64,000 bases of DNA from Rhizobium favelukesii (GTDB taxonomy: Bacteria > Pseudomonadota > Alphaproteobacteria > Rhizobiales > Rhizobiaceae): assembly GCF_000577275.2 (NCBI RefSeq), contig NZ_HG916855.1:1426001-1490000 (forward strand), given 5' to 3'. Position 1 is the stretch's first letter. Each line of letters begins with the position of its first letter. The position numbers and the translations under genes were made by a program. The notes under the pieces were generated by a model. The model had not been told where the DNA came from. It did not search any database and saw only the letters and a list, made by a program, of their open reading frames with translations. This document shows positions 36,480 through 45,837 of the stretch, one piece after another.

Positions 36480-37641
36480 GCGCAGCCTCCCGCGCAACGC
36501 TGGTCGTCTGCGCCATTGCAGGTTGGCGTGCCCCGTCGGGGCCGAACACGAGAATATGCTCGCAGGCAACATGCAGGCGGATCGGCATGCCGGCGGCAAG
36601 GCCGGTGCCTTCAGCGGGCGAGACCTTGGCGATCATGGTTTCGCCGATCGCATCCAGACGGCTATGGACGATGATCTCGGAGCCGAGGAATTCGACGCGC
36701 TCGACGCGGGCCGGCAGGCCGCTATCACCGCCGCGCGCAATGCGGACAAATTCCGGTCGAATGCCGAGCGTCACTGCCGCGCCGGCCGAAAGAGTGCGGT
36801 TGGAGAGCGCACAGCGCACGTTACCGAGAGCCACCGTCGAATCCGTCTCGATCTGCGAAGGCAGAAGATTGATGCGCGGCTGGCCGATGAACGTTGCGAC
36901 TTCAATATGCAGCGGATCGTCATAGATGACCCGCGGTGGCGAAAGCTGGAGGAGTGCGCCGCCGATCATCACGGCGACCCGGTCTGCCATGGAAAGTGCT
37001 TCGGCTTGGTCGTGGGTGACGTAAAGGGTCGGTACTCCGGCGCGGCGATGCAGGTCGACGATCTCGCCACGGGCATGCACACGCAGGTTGGCGTCGAGGT
37101 TGGAAAGCGGCTCGTCCATCAAAAAGACCGCCGGCTGGCGCACCATGGCACGGCCGAGAGCGACGCGCTGGCGCTGTCCGCCCGACATCTGGCCCGGCTT
37201 GCGGTCGAGAAGGTGATCGATCTTCAAAGAAGCCGCCATGCTGCGCACATCGCGCTTGATGTCGGCGATCGCCTTGCGCTGGCCGGGTATCAGTGACCCG
37301 ATGAAGGGCAGGCGCTGGGTGCGCGTCAGCCGGCGCATGACGAGCGGCACGGCGATATTCTGGGCGGCGGTCAGGTGCGGATAAAGTGCATAGGATTGGA
37401 AAACCATCGCGATGTTGCGCTCGGCCGCCTTGAGGGTGCTGATGTCCCTGTTCGCAACTTTAATCTCGCCGCCATCGGCGGTCTCGAGGCCAGCCAGGAT
37501 GCGCAGCAACGTGCTTTTGCCGCAGCCGGATGGACCGATCAGCGCGATGAATTCGCCCGGCTCCGCATCGAGGCTGACGCCCTTCAGGATCGGGCTGCTG
37601 CCAAAGGATTTATGGATGCCGCGAATGGATAGGGCGCTCAT
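36469..37641 (-). CDS. ABC transporter ATP-binding protein, UgpC/MalK type
   Basis: A 390-residue ATPase with Walker A GPSGCGKST at 36-44, signature MSGGQ near 155, Walker B VFLMDEP near 175, D-loop SNLDANL and switch histidine in VTHDQ. The C-terminal regulatory domain has LGIRPEFVRI. An insert near 105-130 (TRTQRLPFIGSLIPGQ) between the Q-loop and the signature is longer than in MalK. Its start overlaps the phosphoesterase stop by four bases. Confidence 0.9.
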   Translation of the reverse strand: MSALSIRGIHKSFGSSPILKGVSLDAEPGEFIALIGPSGCGKSTLLRILAGLETADGGEIKVANRDISTLKAAERNIAMVFQSYALYPHLTAAQNIAVPLVMRRLTRTQRLPFIGSLIPGQRKAIADIKRDVRSMAASLKIDHLLDRKPGQMSGGQRQRVALGRAMVRQPAVFLMDEPLSNLDANLRVHARGEIVDLHRRAGVPTLYVTHDQAEALSMADRVAVMIGGALLQLSPPRVIYDDPLHIEVATFIGQPRINLLPSQIETDSTVALGNVRCALSNRTLSAGAAVTLGIRPEFVRIARGGDSGLPARVERVEFLGSEIIVHSRLDAIGETMIAKVSPAEGTGLAAGMPIRLHVACEHILVFGPDGARQPAMAQTTSVAREAAHGR

Positions 37642-38465
37642 TCAGCCATCTCCGTCTTGACGGCTTTCGGATAGACCTCGTGCACCACTTCATCGAGCAC
37701 ATGCGCTGTCATGCCCGGCACGGTGACGATCTCGCTTGTGACATCCTCGCGAAGTGTATGGATGACAGCACCGACGAGACGTTCGCCCGGCATTGCACGC
37801 TCCATCTTGTCGATGATGAAGGCAGCCGACGGACCCCAGACAAGCGATGTGGTTTCGAAGCGTCCCTGCCAGGCCCAGTGGAGGTGACCACTGGCAAAGA
37901 GCGGTACGTCGTGGGCAGCAATCAGATCGTAGAGCCGCCTGCGCTGGCTTGGCCCGACGGACCAGTAGCCCGTATCGCCTTCATGCGGCTCGTCGACGAA
38001 AAGCGGCTTGTGAGCAAACAGCGCCAGACGGCGACCGTTGCGTTCCTTGAACACGGTCTGCAACCACTCAAACTGCGCTTCCTCCTCATCGTCCTCGTGG
38101 CCGAGAAGCAGCGAGTTGAGGCCGACGAGGCGCCAGCCATTCGCGTCTTCGATCCAGCGGTCGTCGCCGGCAAGCGCGCGCCACCGCTGGAGGCGCTCTT
38201 GATTCACCGGCTGATCCGAGCCTGGCAGGTGGCCGACGTCGTGATTGCCCGGCACGATGAGCATCGGGATCGACGTCTGCCGCATAAGATCCATGCAGAA
38301 GGTGATGTCGCTTTCCTTGTCGGCGCCGTCGACCGTGAGGTCGCCGGTATGGACGACGAGGTCAGCATCCGTAGCCTCGATCCAATTCAGAAGAGGCGCC
38401 CAGTTGCCATTGAAATGCGCCTTCTCGGGGCTGAAATGGGTGTCGGTGATCTGGATGATTTTCAC
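37638..38465 (-). CDS. metallophosphoesterase (calcineurin-like, CpdA/GpdQ type)
   Basis: A 275-residue cytosolic phosphoesterase with all metal motifs: D8-T-H10 in ITDTHF, G41-D42, G73-N-H-D76, the AHKPLF histidine and GHLH near 190. Family members hydrolyse cyclic nucleotides or glycerophosphodiesters. I chose GTG 38465, where the fold begins directly (KIIQITDTHFS); an ATG 15 codons upstream would add an unrelated basic leader. It is the first gene of the operon with the Ugp-like importer, so it probably processes the imported phosphodiester. The exact substrate is not visible. Confidence 0.82.
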   Translation of the reverse strand: MKIIQITDTHFSPEKAHFNGNWAPLLNWIEATDADLVVHTGDLTVDGADKESDITFCMDLMRQTSIPMLIVPGNHDVGHLPGSDQPVNQERLQRWRALAGDDRWIEDANGWRLVGLNSLLLGHEDDEEEAQFEWLQTVFKERNGRRLALFAHKPLFVDEPHEGDTGYWSVGPSQRRRLYDLIAAHDVPLFASGHLHWAWQGRFETTSLVWGPSAAFIIDKMERAMPGERLVGAVIHTLREDVTSEIVTVPGMTAHVLDEVVHEVYPKAVKTEMAE

Positions 38466-38771
38466 AGGGGGCCGCTCTCCGGTTCGGGAGCGTGCCGGAC
38501 CATGAGGCACGCTTGCTTGCAGCCTCTTTAATACTGGCCTGTGTCAGGCCCGTAACATCGTTTTCCAACGCCGTTTCTTTTTCGTCGCACAACTGTCACG
38601 CAGATGACGGTGTTCTGTTCGGAATTGAACTGGTGCGCAGCGGTGCAATCAGGGCGCGGTGGTGTACTTGTTACGGCAACTCCCGTGCCTATCTCCCTTC
38701 AGGTGAGATTTCACGAAAGGCGCCGATGAGCCCGTCGGCGGATCAGATTGCAGCAGCCAGAGGAGACGTTG
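38466..38771. promoter_or_regulatory. divergent promoter region of the importer operon and the SRPBCC gene
   Basis: About 305 bases separate the two divergent genes. A perfect palindrome GGCCTG-TGT-CAGGCC (38536-38550) lies 71 bases upstream of the phosphoesterase start and is a possible operator for the LacI-type regulator at 32.4 kb. A similar but different palindrome, CCGAC-TATTG-GTCGG (32356-32370), precedes that regulator. No gene is evident here. Confidence 0.4.
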
Positions 38772-39218
38772 ATGCAAGATCCCCTTGTCGTCCACCGCGA
38801 GACCCACATTTCGGCGCCGCCTTCTGCGGTTTTTGCTTTGCTCACCGATCCCGAAAAAATCCTGCGCTGGATGGGGACTGAGGCGCAAGTCGAGCCTCAG
38901 CCAGGTGGCCTTTATCTCGTCAACGTGACCGGCGCTCGCTTCGCGCGGGGCTCCTTCCGGGAGGTTGTGCCTGTCCACCGGCTCGCCTACAGCTTTGGCT
39001 GGGACGGGAGCGAGATTGTACCGCCCGGGTCGAGCTTGGTGGAGATAGACCTGATCGAGAAGCCGGACGGGACCCTGTTGCGGTTGACCCATACCGGATT
39101 GCCGAATGCCGAACAGTGTGCCGGACATGCGGAAGGCTGGGAGCATTATATCGGCAGACTGGCGCAATACGCCGCCGGGCGCGATCCGGGCCCAGATCCC
39201 TGGTCCGGTCGGGTTTGA
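38772..39218 (+). CDS. SRPBCC/AHSA1-family protein
   Basis: A 148-residue START/AHSA1-like protein with the family start VHRETHISAPPSAVFALLTDPEKILRWM, a GGLYLVNVTG strand and the final helix GHAEGWEHYIGRLAQYAAG. Members bind hydrophobic ligands and often sit next to ArsR regulators, which I do not see here. AGGAGA precedes ATG 38772; an upstream ATG at 38748 is in frame but lacks a site. Function is unknown beyond ligand binding. Confidence 0.78.
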   Translation: MQDPLVVHRETHISAPPSAVFALLTDPEKILRWMGTEAQVEPQPGGLYLVNVTGARFARGSFREVVPVHRLAYSFGWDGSEIVPPGSSLVEIDLIEKPDGTLLRLTHTGLPNAEQCAGHAEGWEHYIGRLAQYAAGRDPGPDPWSGRV

Positions 39219-39304
39219 TGGCTCTTCTCCAGTTCCCGTCGGCTCTGCGATGAGCAGATTGAACCGCGAGTGACAGGTTTCAGTCGACATGGCATGATCT
39301 AGGC

Positions 39305-40363
39305 ATGGATCTGCCCCCCTCCCTTGCATGGCTGGTCGACGAAGCCGGCGCATCGCCGGATCCCGAGTGGTTCCTGGCCGAATTGGGCCGCAGGCTGCTG
39401 ACAGACGGGTTGCCGCTGGCAGGCGGCGCCCTGACACTGGCGGCACCGCACCCCATCATCGCCCGCCGCACGTGGTTGTGGCGGGCCGAAACCGGAGCTG
39501 TGATCGAGGCTTTAAGCTTCACCGATGTTTCACACAATCAGGCCGGGCATGAATGGTTGGCTGGCCTTGGACCAGTCCAGGAGGATACGGTGGGCTCGGC
39601 AGCCGATAGCCCAGTTCTGGGGTGGGCTGGAACGCGGGCGTTTACTGCGGCCGAGGCCGGCAAACTGCACGAGGCGGCACGATTTGCGCTACCATCCCTG
39701 GTGGCGCTGGCGGCAAGGGCAGGGTTGGCCGCGCTGCTCGAGGCCTATCTTGGTCGACGAAGCGCCGCCAGGGTGCGGGCCGGTGCTCTGTCTCGCGGCA
39801 CCGGCGAAACGATACGGGCGGCTTTGTTGTGCGCGGATCTGCGCGACTTCACGGCGCTCTCCGAGGCGACGGAACCTGCGGTGATGATCGCCACGCTCGA
39901 CGCCTGGTTTGATCGCATCGCCGGTGCGGTCCACGCTTTCGGCGGTGAGGTGTTGAAGTTCATGGGCGATGGGGTACTGGCAATCTTCCCCGTCACGACT
40001 ACGCCCGGCGAGGCATGCGAGGCGGCATTACGCGCGGTTGCCTCTGCCCGCGCCGGCATGGCCCATCTCGATACCGTGCGCCAAGACCAGGGGTTGCCGC
40101 CACTCCCCTTCGGTGTGGCACTCCATTTCGGGGAGATCCTCTGGGGCAATATCGGCGCCGCCGACCGATTGGATTTCACTGCGATCGGGCCGGCCGTCAA
40201 TTTGGTCAGCCGGCTTGAAGGGCTATGCAAGCCTCTGGGGTTGACCGTGTTGCTTTCCGGCGCGGTCGCCGAAAAGACAACTGCCACGCTGGTTCCTGTG
40301 GGCCGCCACGGGTTGCGCGGGATTGCTGAACCCTGCGAGGTCTTCACGCTGCCCGGCGACTGA
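39305..40363 (+). CDS. class III adenylate/guanylate cyclase
   Basis: A 352-residue protein. Residues 1-165 form an uncharacterised N-terminal domain, possibly sensory. Residues 170-350 are a class III cyclase catalytic domain. Metal-binding aspartates are D178 (CADLRDFT) and D222 (FMGDGVLAIFP). The LDFTAIGPAVNLVSRLE block carries the transition-state residues. No membrane helix is present, so it is a cytosolic cyclase, one of the many typical of rhizobia. The nucleotide made (cAMP likely) is inferred from the family. Confidence 0.82.
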   Translation: MDLPPSLAWLVDEAGASPDPEWFLAELGRRLLTDGLPLAGGALTLAAPHPIIARRTWLWRAETGAVIEALSFTDVSHNQAGHEWLAGLGPVQEDTVGSAADSPVLGWAGTRAFTAAEAGKLHEAARFALPSLVALAARAGLAALLEAYLGRRSAARVRAGALSRGTGETIRAALLCADLRDFTALSEATEPAVMIATLDAWFDRIAGAVHAFGGEVLKFMGDGVLAIFPVTTTPGEACEAALRAVASARAGMAHLDTVRQDQGLPPLPFGVALHFGEILWGNIGAADRLDFTAIGPAVNLVSRLEGLCKPLGLTVLLSGAVAEKTTATLVPVGRHGLRGIAEPCEVFTLPGD

Positions 40364-40395
40364 GACTGCCGCGACGATGGGCTGTAGCTACTTGC

Positions 40396-40833
40396 CTAGA
40401 ACCAAACATCTGCGACCGTGCGCGCGTCCGGCGGCAGATCCTCGAAACTGTGGAGACCATCAAACCGCTGCAGCCGAACGTCAGCCACCTCAGCTGGTTC
40501 GGCCAGACGGAGGTTGACGGCGATTCTTGTCTCTCCGTTGCGACTTGGCCTCAACGCGCGCCAGCTGACGAGGTTGCCGCAGCGACGACAGAAGTTGAAG
40601 GAAAGGCTCTGCGAGCCGCAAATATAAGCGGCGAGTGCGTCGGTTTCGTCTTCGACGTGAATTCCTTGGCCATCATAGTCATAGGCCCACAGCACGCCGT
40701 AGCGTCGGCAAACCGTGCAGTTACAGATCGTGGCATCTGGAATGGTGCCGCGAAACTCCCAGTGAACGGCCCCGCAATGACAGGAGCCGCGGGTAATTTT
40801 GGGGACGGCGCGATATGCTTCGTCTGTGGTCAT
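40396..40833 (-). CDS. GFA/CENP-V-fold zinc protein
   Basis: A 145-residue protein of the glutathione-dependent formaldehyde-activating (GFA) family. Zinc ligands are visible as CHCGAVHWEF (18-27), CNCTVCRRYG (38-47) and CRRCG (near 82). Many members are not formaldehyde enzymes, so the biochemical role is open. It is convergent with the cyclase gene and single. Confidence 0.82.
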   Translation of the reverse strand: MTTDEAYRAVPKITRGSCHCGAVHWEFRGTIPDATICNCTVCRRYGVLWAYDYDGQGIHVEDETDALAAYICGSQSLSFNFCRRCGNLVSWRALRPSRNGETRIAVNLRLAEPAEVADVRLQRFDGLHSFEDLPPDARTVADVWF

Positions 40834-40953
40834 GCAAATCCTCCCCGACGATTGCCGGTCATTCTAACGCAGATGAACCAAGGCGTGTATAGCGACGCAC
40901 GCCCGGCCGTGCTGCTCGGTCCGTCTGACGTTTTCAGGTTGCCCAGCCAGCTC

Positions 40954-41571
40954 CTACTTCGCGGCCGCATCTCCTGTTCCCCGCCCGGCCAAAGTGCTGA
41001 TCACGAGGACAATGTCCTGCCAAAAACCTGCTTTTTGAATGTAGCGGGCGTCGGCTTCAGCGAGCGCCTCGGGCGTCGACATGTCAATTCCTTGAAGCTG
41101 AGCCAGTCCCGTTATGCCAGGCCTCACGGAAAATACGTTGCGCTTGCGTCGCGCAGCGATGACGTCTTGCTGCGTGGGCAGACACGGGCGAGGGCCAACG
41201 AAGCTCATCTCTCCGCGCAAAACGTTGATGAGCTGAGGGAGTTCGTCGAGTTTGTATGCCCGCAGTTTTCGGCCGAGCGGTGTGATCCAGGATAAAGCTG
41301 CATCATGAGAGCCGACACTGGGAGAACCTGCCGCCATCGTGCGAAATTTGATGCAAACAAACGGTACTTCGGCCCGGCCGACCCGCTCCTGAAGAAACAG
41401 CGCGCCGCCAGGGGATGATCGCCGCACGAGGACCATGAGGATAACCAGGACCGGCGCGAGAACGAGAAGTCCGAGACACGCAGCGCAGATATCAAACAGT
41501 CGCTTCAAAGATCGGTTAAAGCCGTTCAGCATCGAAAGATTCAAGTTCCTGTAATCAAATGTTGACGCCAA
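40954..41571 (-). CDS. initiating sugar-phosphate transferase (bacterial sugar transferase, PglC/ExoY family)
   Basis: A 205-residue (TTG start) small monotopic transferase that moves sugar-1-phosphate to undecaprenyl phosphate. Marks are the membrane helix at about 28-50, FKFRTM-like CIKFRTMA, and DELPQLINVLRGEMSFVGPRP. TTG 41571 has GAGAG upstream and lies seven bases after the epimerase stop, which suggests coupling; ATG 41532 is an alternative start. It is the last gene of a minus-strand operon and the only initiating enzyme in the window. Confidence 0.85.
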   Translation of the reverse strand: MASTFDYRNLNLSMLNGFNRSLKRLFDICAACLGLLVLAPVLVILMVLVRRSSPGGALFLQERVGRAEVPFVCIKFRTMAAGSPSVGSHDAALSWITPLGRKLRAYKLDELPQLINVLRGEMSFVGPRPCLPTQQDVIAARRKRNVFSVRPGITGLAQLQGIDMSTPEALAEADARYIQKAGFWQDIVLVISTLAGRGTGDAAAK

Positions 41572-41577
41572 AAGCTC

Positions 41578-42489
41578 TCAAAGTGAGCGCTTCAAGCCGT
41601 TTCGCATATCAAAAGGCGGATTCCAGTCCAATAGCCTGCGCGTATGCGATATGTCCACTTCCAGCCAATCGGTAAGGCGGCTTACGAGCTCTCCTTTGCC
41701 CATTGCCCGGCCAAGAATACGCAGAACGGCGCAAGGACAGGGAAGCAATCGCGCCGGGCGCCCCATGGCAGCTGCCAGCCGCCGCAGCAGCTCGGGCGTC
41801 GAGACGGCCACGTCATCGCCTGCCAGCAGTATCTGGCCAGGCGCGGCGGGATGAAATACTGCCGTCACGATGAGATCGGTAAGATTTTCGACGTAGACCA
41901 TGGACCTTCGATTGTCGATCGAAGCCAGGGGCAGCGGAATTCCGCTCCGAACGAGCTGCGTGAGAGCGCGGAAGCTGCCCGAAGCGCCGCGCCCGTAGAC
42001 CAGCGGCGGGCGAATGATGACGATCTCCATGCCAGTTGTCTTGGACAATGCGATCAGAGCTCGTTCTGCTTCAAATTTTGACACGGCATACTCAGTCGTC
42101 GGATGAGGAAGGTCATGCGGCGTGAATGGACGCCCCCTGACCGATCGTTCGCCGTTCACCTTAATCGTGCTGATAAATATGAACCGCTTGACCCCATAGG
42201 CGGCCGCCTGCCGAGCAAGGTTGATTGTCCCTTCGGTGTTCACCGTTCGGAAAACTGCAGGTCCTGAGTTTGATCCATCGATGACATTTTGATTTGCCGC
42301 CGCAAGATGAATGACGGCTTCAATGCCAACCAAAGCGGCTTTCCAATCCGTCCCACCATCGATATTGCCAACGGCAAAACATCCCGCTTGAGCGGAGCGG
42401 CCGGCCGCCCTGAATGCAAAGTCGCGGATGCGAAGTGCGTGCTGAAGATCCTGACCGACAAAACCTGTCGCGCCGGTAACGAGTATCAT
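41578..42489 (-). CDS. NAD-dependent nucleotide-sugar epimerase/dehydratase (extended SDR)
   Basis: A 303-residue extended SDR protein. The cofactor motif is TGATGFVG at about 5-12. The active site has S124 in FIFISTIK and Y-x-x-x-K in EYAVSKFEAE. GGGAGC lies upstream of ATG 42489. The pairing with the small sugar transferase is like WbpV/WbpL or WbpK/WbpL loci, where the epimerase makes the sugar that the transferase uses. The precise sugar is not readable. Confidence 0.82.
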   Translation of the reverse strand: MILVTGATGFVGQDLQHALRIRDFAFRAAGRSAQAGCFAVGNIDGGTDWKAALVGIEAVIHLAAANQNVIDGSNSGPAVFRTVNTEGTINLARQAAAYGVKRFIFISTIKVNGERSVRGRPFTPHDLPHPTTEYAVSKFEAERALIALSKTTGMEIVIIRPPLVYGRGASGSFRALTQLVRSGIPLPLASIDNRRSMVYVENLTDLIVTAVFHPAAPGQILLAGDDVAVSTPELLRRLAAAMGRPARLLPCPCAVLRILGRAMGKGELVSRLTDWLEVDISHTRRLLDWNPPFDMRNGLKRSL

Positions 42490-42535
42490 ACTCAGCTCCC
42501 AACAGACGGCAGCACGGACGCCGTGACACAGGCCG

Positions 42536-44461
42536 TCACTGGGTCGCTCCCTGCCGAATGGAGACGAGGTCAACCACGCCGTCGAATGGGCGATAGTCTC
42601 TCACAAGCTCGCTCAGAATGCGGCGCAGCCCCTCGACATCTCCCTCGTCGGCGGCCGAGCTCAATTGCCGAAGTTTCGGCGTCAGTATCTCCCACTCGAT
42701 AAACCGCTCCCGCGCACGCATGATTTTGGGATGTTCAGTGGGCTCGGGATTGTCGCCGATCAGCAGTTCTTCGTAGAGCTTTTCTCCCGGCCGCAGGCCG
42801 GTAGTAACAATACTGATATCTCCCGACGGATTTCGTTCGTCTTCGATGGTCAAACCGGATAGCTCCACCATGCGTCGGGCAAGATCGATAATTTTGACCG
42901 GCTCGCCCATGTCGAGGACGAAGACATCGCCTCCTTTGGCCATGGACCCGGCCTGAATGACGAGCTCGGTCGCCTCCGGCACCGTCATGAAGAAGCGTGT
43001 GATTTCGGGATGCGTTAACGTGATAGGGCCACCCTGGCGAATTTGCTGGCGAAACAAGGGAACGACCGAACCGGAAGATCCCAATACGTTGCCAAACCGC
43101 ACCATCGTGAGAACGGTCGAGGCGCCTTCGGCCGCCAATCCTTGAAGCGCCATTTCCGCGAGCCGTTTGGTGGCACCCATGACGTTGGTTGGCCTGACGG
43201 CCTTGTCCGTACTGATCAGTATGAACCTTTCTGCGCCGGTATCGATCGCTGCTCGCGCGACCGCAACAGTGCCAAAGATGTTCGTTTTGACCCCTTCGAC
43301 CGGGTTCTTTTCGACCAGCGGTACATGCTTGTAGGCTGCCGCATGATAGACGGTGTTTGGTCGCCAGGTCTCCATAATCTTCTGGATTCGAAGCTCATCG
43401 CAAACGTTTGCAAGCAGCGGCACAATCTGGAGCCCGGCGTCCGGGTTGTTGCCGGTAAGTTCATTCTCCAAGGCATAGAGCCCATATTCATTTTGGTCGA
43501 GGATCAGCAATGCAGCCGGCTTCAGCCGAGCCAGTCCGCGGCAGAGTTCGCTGCCGATTGATCCGGCCGCGCCTGTCACGAGCACGACCCGTCCACGGAT
43601 GTTGCGTTCCAAGAGCGCTTGATCCGGCTGAACCGGTGTGCGACCCAGCAGATCCTCAATATCCAGTTCCTGCAGATCGGTGAACTCCGCCTGGCCGCCG
43701 GCAAGGGCGTTCAGGTCGGGGACAGTGCGAACTGCAACGCGCGCGCCCCTGAGTTGCTCCAGAATTTCGTTCCGACGCAGCCGATCAATTTTAGGAAGCG
43801 CCAAGAGGATCGTGCGGACGTTCAGCCGCGTGCTCAATTCAACGATTTTTTCCGGATCGTAAACCGCAACGCCGCCAATGAGACTTCCATGCAGGCTTTT
43901 GTCATCGTCCAGATAGCCGACGACCTTGAAATCGGCACTGCCGCTCAGCGCGCCGGCGACCTGCCTGCCGCCGGATCCAGCACCATAGATGAGCATGTTC
44001 GTCTGCGTGTTCTGCCGCAGTATCCGCTTGTAGGCCTCACTGAGGAAATATCTTGCCATAAAGCGGTTTAGGCCGATCGCCAGCAGCAACAACAACGGCT
44101 GCATAATGCCGATCGTGCGGGGAATTCCCGGAAAGCTGATGGCAGTAAAAACGGCCATGAACGCAAGGCCGTAAATCGTTATGGCTTTGATCACCGTGAT
44201 GAACGCTGACCAGCCGAGAAAGCGGAAGATCGCCCGGTAAAGACCCATTGTGATGAAGATCGGCAGGGCAATCACAAGGGAGACTGGAATTGTTACGAGC
44301 TGCATACCCGAAAGCGTCACCCAGTCATTCAAGCGAAAGCAGAAGGCCAGCCAGATCGTCAGAATGCAAAGGCACGAATCAACCAGCACCGCCAACGCCC
44401 GTTTGGTCGGTCTCGGCAGATCAAGAATGCTTTGAACATATCTGTCGGAAACCGCCCGCAT
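42536..44461 (-). CDS. membrane nucleotide-sugar 4,6-dehydratase (CapD/WbpM family)
   Basis: A 641-residue protein. Four or five transmembrane helices (about 23-135) are followed by a first Rossmann-type domain (IYGAGSGGRQVAG near 159) and a second catalytic SDR domain with TGAAGSIG at 296-303. ILISTDKAVRPTNVMGATK carries the S/T and the lysine of the modified S-M-K triad found in WbpM, which dehydrates UDP-GlcNAc. Length and layout match the long WbpM form. It provides a deoxy-amino sugar precursor for the polymer of this locus. Confidence 0.9.
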   Translation of the reverse strand: MRAVSDRYVQSILDLPRPTKRALAVLVDSCLCILTIWLAFCFRLNDWVTLSGMQLVTIPVSLVIALPIFITMGLYRAIFRFLGWSAFITVIKAITIYGLAFMAVFTAISFPGIPRTIGIMQPLLLLLAIGLNRFMARYFLSEAYKRILRQNTQTNMLIYGAGSGGRQVAGALSGSADFKVVGYLDDDKSLHGSLIGGVAVYDPEKIVELSTRLNVRTILLALPKIDRLRRNEILEQLRGARVAVRTVPDLNALAGGQAEFTDLQELDIEDLLGRTPVQPDQALLERNIRGRVVLVTGAAGSIGSELCRGLARLKPAALLILDQNEYGLYALENELTGNNPDAGLQIVPLLANVCDELRIQKIMETWRPNTVYHAAAYKHVPLVEKNPVEGVKTNIFGTVAVARAAIDTGAERFILISTDKAVRPTNVMGATKRLAEMALQGLAAEGASTVLTMVRFGNVLGSSGSVVPLFRQQIRQGGPITLTHPEITRFFMTVPEATELVIQAGSMAKGGDVFVLDMGEPVKIIDLARRMVELSGLTIEDERNPSGDISIVTTGLRPGEKLYEELLIGDNPEPTEHPKIMRARERFIEWEILTPKLRQLSSAADEGDVEGLRRILSELVRDYRPFDGVVDLVSIRQGATQ

Positions 44462-44466
44462 CGGCC

Positions 44467-45837
44467 CTATCCCTGCAGGTGAGCTGGGATTGCGTCGGAC
44501 GGTTCGCCGGTAGGTAGAGCGACGGTACCGCGTTGGGCAATCGAGCCGGCACGCAGCCTTATCGAACAGGCAAAGCAGGTGGCCGCAAATAGCAGGGCGT
44601 AGGATTCGCCAAGGGCAAGCCGGTTATTCGAATTGCTGAGGATCGTGAAGGCAAAGTAGACCGCGAACGTCAGGTAGCAAGCAAAAGCGCTCTTGCTGAT
44701 CACGCCGGCCGCCGAAGCCCGATAAACACGATAGATGGCCGAGATAACGATCAGCGCCAATATGGCGAGACCGGTAAAGCCATATCGGACCAGGATCTCA
44801 AGATAGCCATTGTGCATCAGCGTGTAAGTCACACCGCGATAAGGCGTTGTTTGCCAGATGGTGAGCCACGAATTGCCGCTGCCGAAGGCCGGTGCCGCGG
44901 ATATGACATCGATTGCGTTGGCCCACAGCTGCAACCGCTCATCGAGTGACTGTGGCGTCTCCGACGAGGCGATTGCGTCCTGCATGACGCGTTCCAACGA
45001 AACGCCGCTATCCAGCCGTTCGACGATCATCACAACTGAATTGAACGTGGCAGCCCCGAAGTGTGCCACGTTGTCACGAACCTCGTAGACGCCCCACGAT
45101 AAAAGCAAAAGGCCGCTGGTGGCGGCGACGAGCACAGTCTTTCGCCTGAGGTAGAAAAGCGTCGCGGCAGTCATCAGGCCAAGCGCTGGCAGTAGTGCCA
45201 ACCAGACGCCCTTCGACTTGGCGCCATAAATATTGAAAATCGCCAGGCCGATCACGGTCACGGCGACCGCTGAGACAACGGCCTTGGTGCGCGCTGCGGC
45301 CCCAATCTCCCACTGGTGCAATGCCCAGTAAAAGGCGCCGATGAAGATAAAGCCGCACCCGACGGCTGCATGAATCGAATTATGATGGAAGGCAGGGGAG
45401 ATCCGCTCGCCTGCCACGATCGCGGAAAACGGCGTCGAGACGATGAACAGGACAAGCGCACTGCAGAAGAAAGCCAGCAAAATCGGCTTGATCAGATTCC
45501 AGCTCATATGCAGCGCCAGGCCCATCGCAGGAAAAAAGATCGCAAAAGCGTAGAGCCATTCGGATGCGCCTCTTTCACCGTCGACGATCAATCCGAAGAG
45601 AAATCGCAACAAAGCCAAGGCACCCCAGGCGACACATAAGATCGCCAACCAGTCGGTCAAGGACGCCCGCAGAGGGACCTTGCGAAGCATAAGGGATAGG
45701 CCCATGAGCAGGATGGCGGCGTATCGATAGAAATCGCTTTCGATCAACGTCACTGACATCATACCCAGCCATAAGATGGCGATGACGACGTGAAGGGCTG
45801 CCGACTTCACCTGACTGTTAGATGTAGGCATTGTCAT
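44467..45837 (-). CDS. O-antigen ligase / polymerase family membrane protein
   Basis: A 456-residue membrane protein with about 12 helices and a large periplasmic loop (about 255-330). The Wzy_C-type signatures are NIYGAKSKGVWLALLPAL, SLDERLQLWANAIDVI and TLMHNGYLEILVRYGFTGL. It overlaps the upstream GT25 gene by three bases (ATGA) and is followed five bases later by CapD. It is distinct from the Wzy-like protein at 22.7 kb, so this locus has its own polymerase or ligase. Confidence 0.82.
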   Translation of the reverse strand: MTMPTSNSQVKSAALHVVIAILWLGMMSVTLIESDFYRYAAILLMGLSLMLRKVPLRASLTDWLAILCVAWGALALLRFLFGLIVDGERGASEWLYAFAIFFPAMGLALHMSWNLIKPILLAFFCSALVLFIVSTPFSAIVAGERISPAFHHNSIHAAVGCGFIFIGAFYWALHQWEIGAAARTKAVVSAVAVTVIGLAIFNIYGAKSKGVWLALLPALGLMTAATLFYLRRKTVLVAATSGLLLLSWGVYEVRDNVAHFGAATFNSVVMIVERLDSGVSLERVMQDAIASSETPQSLDERLQLWANAIDVISAAPAFGSGNSWLTIWQTTPYRGVTYTLMHNGYLEILVRYGFTGLAILALIVISAIYRVYRASAAGVISKSAFACYLTFAVYFAFTILSNSNNRLALGESYALLFAATCFACSIRLRAGSIAQRGTVALPTGEPSDAIPAHLQG

